Assembly: GCA_963820795.1 (NCBI GenBank)
Contig: CAWGBJ010000012.1
Coordinates: forward strand, 65,061 to 129,060
Reading direction: 5' to 3'
Source: Roseiarcus sp963820795
GTDB lineage: Bacteria; Pseudomonadota; Alphaproteobacteria; Rhizobiales; Beijerinckiaceae
Length of the DNA: 64,000 nucleotides
Under the pieces are notes generated by a model, which was given only the letters and a program-made list of their open reading frames with translations, did no database searches and was not told the origin of the DNA. Below are positions 26,666 through 34,020 of the stretch, one piece after another. The position numbers and the translations under genes are program-made. Position 1 is the stretch's first letter. Each line of letters starts with the position of its first letter.

Positions 26666-27856
26666 ATGACGATCAACCCGGCCTCGCCCATCGCCGTCAT
26701 CGACGGCCTGCCGATCTTTCTTGACCAGGCGCTCGCCGCCGCGCTGGCCGCGCTCGCTTGCCTGCTGCTCCTGACGCTGATCGCGCTGATGCGCCTCGGC
26801 GCGGCGCGCCAGCGCGAGGCGGAGGCGGCGCTCGAGCGGCAGGAAGCGATCGAGGCGCGCTTCGCCGGGCTGGCGCAGGCGAGCGCCCAGCTGCACGGCC
26901 GTGTCGCCGGCATGGCGGAGCAGCTCGGCTCCCGCCAGACCGATCTCGCCCGCCTGGTGGCTGACCGGCTCGATTCGGTCGGGGCGCGGCTCGGCGCGGG
27001 GCTCGAAGCCCAGGCGCAGACGACCGGCGAGAGCCTCGGCAAGCTCAACGAGCGCCTCGCGGTGATCGACTCGGCGCAGGCGAAGCTCACCGAAATGACG
27101 CGCGAGGTCGTGTCGCTGAAGGACGTTCTCGCCAACAAGCAGGCGCGCGGGGCCTTCGGCCAGGGCCGCCTCGAGGCGATCGTGCGCGACGGCCTGCCGG
27201 CCGGCGCCTACGAGTTCCAGGCGACGTTGACCAACCGAGCGCGGCCCGATTGCGTTATCCGCCTGCCGGGCGACCCGCGGCTGCTGGCGGTCGACGCGAA
27301 GTTTCCGCTCGAGGGCTTCTCGGCGCTGCGCGCCGCGCGCGACGACGAGGCGCGCAAGGCCGCGCAGACGAGGGTGCGCGCCGATGTGATGAAGCATGTC
27401 AAGGACATTGCCGAGCGCTATCTCCTGGCCGGCGAGACGCAGGATGTGGCGCTGATGTTCGTGCCGTCCGAGGCGATCTATTCCGAGCTTGTCGAGCTTT
27501 TCGACGACGTGGTGCAGAAGGCGCATCGCGCCCGCGTCGTCATCGTCTCGCCGACCCTGATGATGATGGCGATCAGCGTCGCCCAGGCGATCCTGCGCGA
27601 CGCCCGGATGCGCGATGAAGCCCAGCAAATTCAGACCGAAGTCGGCAAGCTGCTCTCGGACGTGCGCCTTTTGCTCGAGCGGGCGGGCAAGCTCGAAACG
27701 CATTTCCGCCAGGCGCAAGAGGATCTGACCGGCATCGGCGTGACGAGCGTCCGGATCGCCAAGCGCAGCGAGCGGATCGAAGCCCTCGATTTCTCGGGCG
27801 AGGGCGAAGCGGCGCCGCCCGCAGAGGTGCTGCGGCTGGCGCGCGGGGCTGAGTAG
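26666..27856 (+). CDS. rmuC: DNA recombination protein RmuC
   Basis: The 396-residue protein has an N-terminal membrane helix (AAALAALACLLLLTLIALM), a long coiled coil (about residues 40-150) and a C-terminal RmuC nuclease-like domain with GAFGQGRLEAIVRDGL, LAVDAKFPLEGF, MFVPSEAIYSELV and VIVSPTLMMMAISV. RmuC restrains inversion at short inverted repeats and is predicted to be a PD-(D/E)XK-like nuclease; AVDAKFP carries the Asp and Lys of that fold. I chose ATG 26666 over 26630 because it starts MTINPASPIAV. It is divergent from def. Confidence 0.92.
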   Translation: MTINPASPIAVIDGLPIFLDQALAAALAALACLLLLTLIALMRLGAARQREAEAALERQEAIEARFAGLAQASAQLHGRVAGMAEQLGSRQTDLARLVADRLDSVGARLGAGLEAQAQTTGESLGKLNERLAVIDSAQAKLTEMTREVVSLKDVLANKQARGAFGQGRLEAIVRDGLPAGAYEFQATLTNRARPDCVIRLPGDPRLLAVDAKFPLEGFSALRAARDDEARKAAQTRVRADVMKHVKDIAERYLLAGETQDVALMFVPSEAIYSELVELFDDVVQKAHRARVVIVSPTLMMMAISVAQAILRDARMRDEAQQIQTEVGKLLSDVRLLLERAGKLETHFRQAQEDLTGIGVTSVRIAKRSERIEALDFSGEGEAAPPAEVLRLARGAE

Positions 27857-27923
27857 GCCGTACCTTCCTGCCGCTCGTGCAGCTGCCGCCAGACCTTCAC
27901 GAGCTATAGGCTCAGTAGGAGCA

Positions 27924-28225
27924 TTAGAAGCAACAGGGGCGGCACGACCAACAGGCGCCAAAGGCTCCACAGGACCGGCATGGACGACAGGCAAAATAGG
28001 GCCAGCACGAACTGCAGACGGTAGGGGAGCAACCGGCGCACCGGGCGCAGTCGAAGCCGCAGGCGCGACTGCAGTGACCCGCGCTTGTTGCCCGACCGCG
28101 TCCGCGATGTGATCCTCGGGCTCATCGCCGCATTCCTGATGGCGCGAAGCGCCGCATGAGGACCAAACTACACTCGAAATCACGTTGGCGGCGAGGATCG
28201 CGGCGAGGCGACGGGCGGCGGTCAT
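27924..28225 (-). other. Possible Cys-rich secreted small protein, frame interrupted
   Basis: From ATG 28225 the minus strand encodes MTAARRLAAILAANV and SSVVWSSCG, which resembles a signal peptide but also the first residues of class III cyclases. About 130 bases downstream, the neighbouring frame reads HCSRACGFDCARCAGC and FACRPCRSCGAFGACWSC, about 14 Cys in 47 residues, and stops at 27924. One indel would join the two parts. It may be a Cys-rich secreted protein or a hybrid of gene remnants. The long antisense frame across rmuC is not real. Confidence 0.35.
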
Positions 28226-29310
28226 AGTTCGGGGACTCCGGCCTTGCGCATGCCTTCAAGAATGCGCTTTGCCCCGGCTAGATACGTCGGGTCGTCGCTT
28301 ATCGCGGTCCAATCGGCGCGGGCGCGCGAGATGGAGAAGGCAGAGTTGAGCGCGAGGCCGGCCTTCACAGCGGAATACGCCTCGTCAAGTCGATCAAGCT
28401 GCGCGAGGGCGGCAGCAGACGAGAAATGCGCAAACGGATAATTTCGGTTGGCCTCGAGCGCCCGTCGACACCATGCGACCGCTTGCTGGCAACTGCCGAG
28501 TTGGAGCTTCGCAATAGCCGCGCGAGGCATCCAGAGGTAAGCCATCGTATCGCGCGGACTGAGGCGCAGGGCCTCGACCGTATGAGCTTCGGTTTCTTCG
28601 GCGTGACCGATGAAAATCTTACCAAGTCAGATGCCGGAATGTGCGTCTGCGAGATTTCGATCCAGCGCCAACGCATATTCGCATTCGGCGATGCCTTCCC
28701 CCGCGCACCTGGTTCACATGTCGACAAATCCCAACAGCTGATGGCCGCGGGGCATGGTCTGGCCCGACGACAGGGCTTTGGTCAATTTCGTTTCGGCCGC
28801 GGCGAACGCCGAGATGGGATCGGTAGCAAAGGAACTTGAGGCGTCAACCGCGTCGGCGCCCGCCGATCCAATCAGCGCGTCGACCTGACGATAGGCGTCC
28901 TCGGAAAGACAGATCGCGCCGGGCTTCGCGATGCCCTCCAGGCGCGCGGCGATATTGACGCCGTCGCCCATCAGATCGCCGTCGGCCTCTTCGACCACGT
29001 CGCCAAGATGCACACCGACCCTGAATTCGATACGGCGCTCGGGCGGCACGCCGACATTGCGTTCGATCATGCCGGTTTGGATTTCGACGGCACAGCGCAC
29101 CGCGTCGACCACGCTTCGGAACTCGACGAGTGCGCCGTCGCCGGTCAGCTTGACGAGCCGCCCTTTGTGCACGGCGATGGTGGGGTCGATCAAATCGCTG
29201 CGCAGAGCCCTGAGTCGCGCCAGCGTACGATCCTCATCCGCGCCCGCGAGCCGGCTGTAGCCGACCACGTCGGCGGCGAGGATCGCGGCAAGCTTCCGGC
29301 TCTCGGGCAC
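28222..29310 (-). pseudogene. Class III adenylate cyclase with TPR tail, remnant with internal deletion
   Basis: The N-terminal 200 residues are a cyclase domain: KLAAILAADVVGYSRL with its metal Asp, LTGDGALVEF with the second, and GDLMGDGVNIAARLEG. The same reading frame later encodes TPR-like sequence, LQLGSCQQAVAWCRRALEANRN and FAHFSSAAALAQLDRLDEAY. Between them are in-frame stops near 28714 and 28630 (NLADAHSGI-stop-LGKIF), and the TolB-like middle part usual in this family is missing. The whole is about 1.1 kb instead of roughly 1.7 kb. The loss of a block plus stop codons argues for true decay rather than read error. Confidence 0.7.
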
Positions 29311-29422
29311 GGCGTTCCTCCGCTTTTGACAAGCTTATCATGAATGACGCATCGGTGCGTTTGCGCAAAGCTCGGCGTCATGCGACCCGAGGCGAAGCCG
29401 CGCGAGCCCGGAGGGACCGCCG

Positions 29423-29835
29423 ATGGACGATCGACCGAGAAGCCCTCAGCCGGTGTTTATCGATGAGTTGGATGCGCCTCTCGACGGCTGGGACGATTCG
29501 GTCAGGGGGCGTATGCGCTGGCGGACCCTGTTCTCGAAGGGCGGCACGCCGACCGACGGCGTCACCTGCGGCGTCGCCGAGCTTCAAGCCGGCGACTGGT
29601 CGGCCTGCATCGGCACGCGCCGCTGGAAATCTATTACGTGTTGGCCGGCGCAGGCGTCGTGACGCTGAACGGCAAGGAGGTTGCGGTGAAACCGGGCAGC
29701 GCGGTGTTTATTCCCGGCATGGCGGAGCATGGCGTCCGCCAGACAGGGGCGGAGCTCCTGCGCTTCTTCTACGGGTTCCCGGTCGACTCGCTGGACAAGG
29801 TCGAGTACCTGTTCTCGCCCGTCCCGAGGATCTGA
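29423..29835 (+). pseudogene. Small cupin-domain protein, one-base deletion
   Basis: Two frames, 29423-29662 and 29638-29835, join into one 137-residue cupin. Restoring one base in TCGGCCTGCAT near 29,607 gives LQAGDWSALHRHAPLE followed by IYYVLAGAGVVTLNG and VKPGSAVFIPGMAEHG, with the HxH and downstream His that bind metal in cupins. The total length is 3n+2, which fits a single deletion. The stop overlaps the start of the SDR gene (TGATG), so the two form an operon and may act on the same small metabolite. The substrate is unknown. Confidence 0.75.
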
Positions 29836-30659
29836 TGTCGGTCGTGTCTCTCCATCCCCGCGTCGCGATCATCACCGGCGGCGGACGCGGCATCGGCCGG
29901 GCAATGGCGCTGGGGCTCGCCGAGGCCGGCGCGCGCGTCGTCGTCTCGGCGGCGCGCGAGCATGACGAGATCGACGGTGTGGCCGCCGAGGCCGAGCGGC
30001 GCTTCGGCGAACGGCGGATCGTCGCCGAGATCGCCGACGTCACACGCGACGACGATTGCGCGTGTCTCGCCGACGTCGCATTGGAAAAGTTCGGCCGGCT
30101 CGATATTCTCGTCAACAATGCCGGCCGGGGCATGAAATATGTGAGCGAGACGTTTATCACCGAGCCGACCCGCTTCTGGGAAGTCGCGCCTGCGACCTGG
30201 CGCCTGGTGATCGACACCAACGTCGTCGGGCCTTTTCTCATGGCGCGCGCCGCCGCGCCGTACATGCTGGCGGCGGCCTGGGGGCGCATCGTCAATATTT
30301 CGATGAACCACGAGACGATGCGCCGGCGCGGCTTCTCGCCTTACGGGCCGTCGAAGGCTGCGCTCGAATCCGAGACGATCATCTGGGCGCAGGATCTGGC
30401 CGGGACAGGCGTGACGGTCAACGCCCTCCTGCCCGGCGGCGCGACTCTGACCGGCATGATTCCGGATGGGGTCTCGCCGGAGCTCAAGGCCAAATTCCTC
30501 GATCCGGCGGTCATGGCGCCGCCGCTCCTCTGGCTCGCCTCCGAGGGCTCGGACGGCGTGACCGGACGGCGCTTCGTTGCCTCGCGCTGGCGGGCCGACC
30601 TGCCGGCGAGCGAAGCCGCGGAAGCGGCGGCTGAGGAAGCGGGCTGGACCACGGGGTAG
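29835..30659 (+). CDS. Short-chain dehydrogenase/reductase
   Basis: The 274-residue SDR has the NAD(P)-binding motif TGGGRGIGRA, the structural motif NNAG and the catalytic pair Ser in NISMNH and YGPSK. The C-terminal region ends in an Ala/Glu-rich tail. I chose the ATG at 29835, which overlaps the cupin stop, rather than the long upstream extension, which is a shadow frame over the cupin. It is a cytoplasmic oxidoreductase; the partner cupin suggests a small-molecule catabolic step, but the substrate cannot be told. Confidence 0.9.
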   Translation: MSVVSLHPRVAIITGGGRGIGRAMALGLAEAGARVVVSAAREHDEIDGVAAEAERRFGERRIVAEIADVTRDDDCACLADVALEKFGRLDILVNNAGRGMKYVSETFITEPTRFWEVAPATWRLVIDTNVVGPFLMARAAAPYMLAAAWGRIVNISMNHETMRRRGFSPYGPSKAALESETIIWAQDLAGTGVTVNALLPGGATLTGMIPDGVSPELKAKFLDPAVMAPPLLWLASEGSDGVTGRRFVASRWRADLPASEAAEAAAEEAGWTTG

Positions 30660-30753
30660 GGGTCGGCGCCTCGATGGAAAAAGGATAGCGGAGCCGCCCT
30701 CGCAGGGGAAGTCGGCTTGCCAGCACCCCCGCGTCGCGATAGCGGGTGGGGCG

Positions 30754-31287
30754 ATGTCCGCGCCTTCCTTGAGCTTCATGCCATATGCGGCCGCGTCGGG
30801 CCGCGCCTGCGGGAGCTGCACTCTCTGCTGCAAGGTCTATGCGTTGCCGGAGCTGGAAAAGCCGCCGGGCGCTTGGTGCAAGCATTGCGCGCCTGGCAAG
30901 GGCTGCGGGATTCACGACGCCGCGCCCGAACAGTGCCGGCTCTTCTTCTGTCTGTGGATGACGGACGGCAAAATGCCGAACGAATGGCGGCCGGACCGGG
31001 CCAGGTTCGTCCTGTCGATCTACCCGCAAAACGGTTTCGTCTATGGCCAGGTCGACCCGGGTTCGCCCGGGGCTTGGCGAAGGGCGCCCTATTACGATGG
31101 GCTCAGGGCGATGGCGAGGACGTTGCTCGGCGAGCGGCGCCATGTCGTCATGTTCGTCGGCAACGAGGCGACGCTGATCATGCCGGACGAAGCGCTGCCG
31201 CTCGGCAAGATGAGCGCGCGGGACAGTTTCCGCATCGAGCAGGTCTTCGGGCCCAAAGGGCCGACCTGGCGGGCGGCCAGGACGTGA
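30754..31287 (+). CDS. YkgJ-type cysteine-cluster protein
   Basis: The 177-residue protein carries the Cys pattern of the YkgJ/CxxCxxCC family: CGSCTLCCK, then CKHC, CGIHDAAPEQC and a further Cys in LFFCLW. The family is predicted to bind zinc or an iron-sulfur cluster; function is unproven. Residues beyond about 110 are a mixed alpha/beta region with no known name. The ATG at 30754 is preferred over upstream starts, which lie in shadow sequence. It is a single gene between the SDR and a small SH3-type protein. Confidence 0.8.
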   Translation: MSAPSLSFMPYAAASGRACGSCTLCCKVYALPELEKPPGAWCKHCAPGKGCGIHDAAPEQCRLFFCLWMTDGKMPNEWRPDRARFVLSIYPQNGFVYGQVDPGSPGAWRRAPYYDGLRAMARTLLGERRHVVMFVGNEATLIMPDEALPLGKMSARDSFRIEQVFGPKGPTWRAART

Positions 31288-31453
31288 CCGCCCCGGTCGG
31301 TCGCCCGCCGTGCATCGACCGTTCGGACCAATTTTTTGCCCTGCGAGACGATTTCGGGAACAGGGGGATACCCTAGACGAACAATCGCCGCAACGTAGTT
31401 CTGCCGGCGGCGCCGGTCCGCGGCGCGGGATGATCAGACAGGAGGACAGCATC

Positions 31454-31819
31454 TTGAGACCTTTCCTTCTCGCCGCCAGCCTTGTCCTGGGCTCAGGCCT
31501 GAGCTTCGCCGAGCCTGCGGTCACGACCACGCCGTCGACCATGCACCGGGCTCCGAATCCCAACTCGCGGATCGTTCAGGAAATTCCGGCCAACGCCCAG
31601 ATCGACCTGTCGAATTGCGCCGGCGACTGGTGCCGCGGCTCCTGGCGCCATCTCTTCGGCTACATTCCGGCTTTCGCGGTGGCGTCGGCAGGTCCGCCAG
31701 GCGGCGTCGAGCCTCCCCCGTCGCCGTTCGTCGCCGCCGCGCCAGCCGTCGTCGTCGCCCCGGCGTTTGGCTGGGGCGGGCCCTATGTCGGCTTCGGCTG
31801 GGGCTGGCGGCGCTGGTAA
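31454..31819 (+). CDS. Secreted SH3-like domain protein
   Basis: The 121-residue product has a signal peptide (LRPFLLAASLVLGSGLSFAE) and a bacterial SH3 region with MHRAPNPNSRIVQEIP, NCAGDWCRG and FGYIPAFAV, followed by a Pro/Ala linker and a Gly/Trp-rich end. Such domains bind cell-wall peptides or act as envelope adaptors. A good AGGAGG site precedes the TTG at 31454, so I use that start; ATG 31432 is an alternative. It is transcribed in the same direction as the metallochaperone gene after a short gap. Confidence 0.75.
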   Translation: MRPFLLAASLVLGSGLSFAEPAVTTTPSTMHRAPNPNSRIVQEIPANAQIDLSNCAGDWCRGSWRHLFGYIPAFAVASAGPPGGVEPPPSPFVAAAPAVVVAPAFGWGGPYVGFGWGWRRW

Positions 31820-31888
31820 CCCGCGCCCCTACCATTCCCGCGGCCCGGGGCTTATATCCCGTTACCCCCGAACGAGGAGACGCTGCGC

Positions 31889-32914
31889 GTGACCGAAAGT
31901 CGCGAGGCCGAGAAAATTCCCGTCACTGTCCTTACCGGCTACCTCGGCGCCGGCAAGACGACCCTGCTCAACCGGATCCTCAGTGAGCCGCACGGCAAGC
32001 GCTATGCGGTCGTCGTCAACGAATTCGGCGAGATCGGCATCGACAACGAGCTCGTCATCGGGGCGGACGAGGAAGTGTTCGAGATGAACAACGGCTGCAT
32101 CTGCTGCACCGTGCGCGGCGACCTCATCCGCATCATCGAGGGCTTGATGAAGCGCAAGGGCAGGTTCGACGCGATCATCGTCGAGACGACCGGCCTGGCC
32201 GATCCCGCGCCGGTGGCGCAGACCTTCTTCGTCGACGAGGACGTGCAGAAGGCGGCTCGCCTCGACGCCGTGGTGACGGTCGCCGACGCCAAATGGCTCG
32301 CGGCGCGCCTCCGCGACGCGCCGGAGGCCAAGAACCAGATCGCCTTCGCCGACGTGATCATCATCAACAAAACGGACCTGGTGACGCCGGCCGAATTGCG
32401 CGAGGTCGAGGCGCGCATCCGCGCCATCAACCCTTACGCCGCCCTTCATCGGGCGCAAAAATGCGACATTGCGCTGGCCGAGGTGCTCGAGCGGCGAGCC
32501 TTCGATCTCGATCGCATTCTCGACATCGAACCGGAGTTCCTCGTCGTCGAGGATCACGACCACGACCACGACCACGACCACGGCCATGACCATCACGGCC
32601 TCAAACACTATCACGACGAGGACATGCAGTCGGTCTCGGTACGGCTCGAGGGCGACGTCGATCCGGCGAAGTTTATGCCCTGGATCAACCGCGTCACCCA
32701 GGAGCAGGGGCCGAACATCCTGCGCTGCAAGGGCATCGTGGCGATGAAGGACGACCCCAAGCGCTTCGTCTTCCAGGGGGTGCACATGATGCTTGATGGC
32801 GATTCCCAGCGCGAATGGAAGCCGGACGAGAAGCGGGAGTCCAAGGTCGTGTTCATCGGCCGCAACCTGGAAGAGGGGCAGATCCGCAAGGGCTTCCTCG
32901 GCTGCGCCGCGTGA
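31889..32914 (+). CDS. COG0523 GTPase, CobW/ZigA-type metallochaperone
   Basis: The 341-residue G3E GTPase has Walker A GYLGAGKTTLLN (17-28), the metal-binding CXCC motif at 70-73 (NNGCICC), the G3 region VETTGLADP and NKTD. Between the GTPase and the C-terminal CobW_C domain lies a histidine-rich linker of alternating His-Asp (about residues 225-245), which would hold zinc or another metal. Proteins of this type hand metal to apo-enzymes under metal limitation. The start is GTG at 31889. It is followed closely by a WD40 gene, a frequent pairing in alphaproteobacteria. Confidence 0.92.
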   Translation: MTESREAEKIPVTVLTGYLGAGKTTLLNRILSEPHGKRYAVVVNEFGEIGIDNELVIGADEEVFEMNNGCICCTVRGDLIRIIEGLMKRKGRFDAIIVETTGLADPAPVAQTFFVDEDVQKAARLDAVVTVADAKWLAARLRDAPEAKNQIAFADVIIINKTDLVTPAELREVEARIRAINPYAALHRAQKCDIALAEVLERRAFDLDRILDIEPEFLVVEDHDHDHDHDHGHDHHGLKHYHDEDMQSVSVRLEGDVDPAKFMPWINRVTQEQGPNILRCKGIVAMKDDPKRFVFQGVHMMLDGDSQREWKPDEKRESKVVFIGRNLEEGQIRKGFLGCAA

Positions 32915-32930
32915 CGGCGCGGCCGCGCGC

Positions 32931-33932
32931 ATGACCTCTGCAGAAGTCCCGAGCTCTCTCGCGCAACACGCACGCGCCTTCGAGGCGGGCGCCCATGTGG
33001 TCGCTGCGGTCTTCCTTGACGAAGCGCCGGCCCTGGCGCTGGCCGACGGCGTCATTCTCGTGGGCGAACCGGAGGAGCAGAACCGGCTTACTGCTTATCC
33101 CGACGCCGCGATCCTGACGGCAATCAGCGACGGCCGGACCCTGGTTGCTGGCGGCGACGATGGACGGGTGACGGCGGTCGGCGCTGACGCCGTCGTGCAT
33201 GAGATCGCTGATGAGAAAGGCCGCTGGATCGACGGTCTCGCGCTTCGCGGGCAAGCCTTCGCCTGGAGCGCAGGCAAGCAGGTCAGCGCGCGCGACGAAG
33301 CGGGCGCCGTCAGGACCCTCAGTGCGCCCTCGACGGTCCGCGGTCTCGCCTTCCAGCCAAAGGGCTACCGTGTCGCGCTGACCCACTATAACGGCGTGTC
33401 GCTCTGGTTTCCGAAGGTCGAGGGGCCACCGCAGACGCTCGAGTGGAAAGGCGCGCATCTCGACACGACGTTTTCGCCCGACGGGAGGTTTCTCGTCAGC
33501 TCGATGCAGGAGAACGCGCTGCACGGCTGGCGGCTCGCGGATTCGCGCAACATGCGAATGACCGGCTATCCGGGCAAGACGAGGTCGCTCAGCTGGTCGC
33601 ATGACGGCGCCTGGCTGGCGACCTCTGGGGCAGACGCGGCGATCGTCTGGCCGTTCAAGGACAAGGACGGCCCGATGGGCAAGGCGCCGCGCGAATGCGG
33701 CGTGCGCGACGCGCGGGTGACGAAGGTCGCGTTCCATCCACGGGCGCTCGTCGTCGCTATCGGATACGCCGACGGCCTCGTGCTGCTTTGCCGGCTTATG
33801 GACGCCGCGGAAATCCTCGTCCGCCCCCCCGGCGGCGGACGGGTCAGCGCGCTTGCCTGGAACGCCAGCGGCGCGCGCCTTCTTTTTGGCCTGGAAACCG
33901 GCGAGGCAGGTTTGTTGAACCTGCCGGGCTAA
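32931..33932 (+). CDS. WD40-repeat protein
   Basis: The 333-residue protein is a beta-propeller with WD40-like blades, seen as FSPDGRFLVSS, WSHDGAWLATSG, FHPRALVVAIGYADG and WNASGARLLFG. There is no signal peptide. It starts 16 bases after the COG0523 gene and in the same frame orientation, so they are probably co-transcribed. Such propellers usually form protein-binding platforms; a metal-homeostasis role is suggested by context only. ATG 32931 is preferred to the longer upstream frame that overlaps the metallochaperone. Confidence 0.85.
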   Translation: MTSAEVPSSLAQHARAFEAGAHVVAAVFLDEAPALALADGVILVGEPEEQNRLTAYPDAAILTAISDGRTLVAGGDDGRVTAVGADAVVHEIADEKGRWIDGLALRGQAFAWSAGKQVSARDEAGAVRTLSAPSTVRGLAFQPKGYRVALTHYNGVSLWFPKVEGPPQTLEWKGAHLDTTFSPDGRFLVSSMQENALHGWRLADSRNMRMTGYPGKTRSLSWSHDGAWLATSGADAAIVWPFKDKDGPMGKAPRECGVRDARVTKVAFHPRALVVAIGYADGLVLLCRLMDAAEILVRPPGGGRVSALAWNASGARLLFGLETGEAGLLNLPG

Positions 33933-34020
33933 ACCGGAAGCAAGGCAATACGACTTTGCGGCGATGCGGCCTCTGCCTGGACGCTTGCCAGCGGCGGCGG
34001 AAAGACCCAATTTCCCCGCC

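Noticed and set aside
26624..28225. 533-codon open frame on the minus strand over rmuC
   Set aside because: It is antisense to the well-conserved rmuC and rich in Arg/Ala/His, as expected for a shadow frame in GC-rich DNA. Only its first 100 codons, outside rmuC, were considered.
29340..29834. N-terminal extension of the SDR frame
   Set aside because: It reads through the cupin gene in the wrong frame. The cupin has clear motifs, so the SDR starts at 29835.
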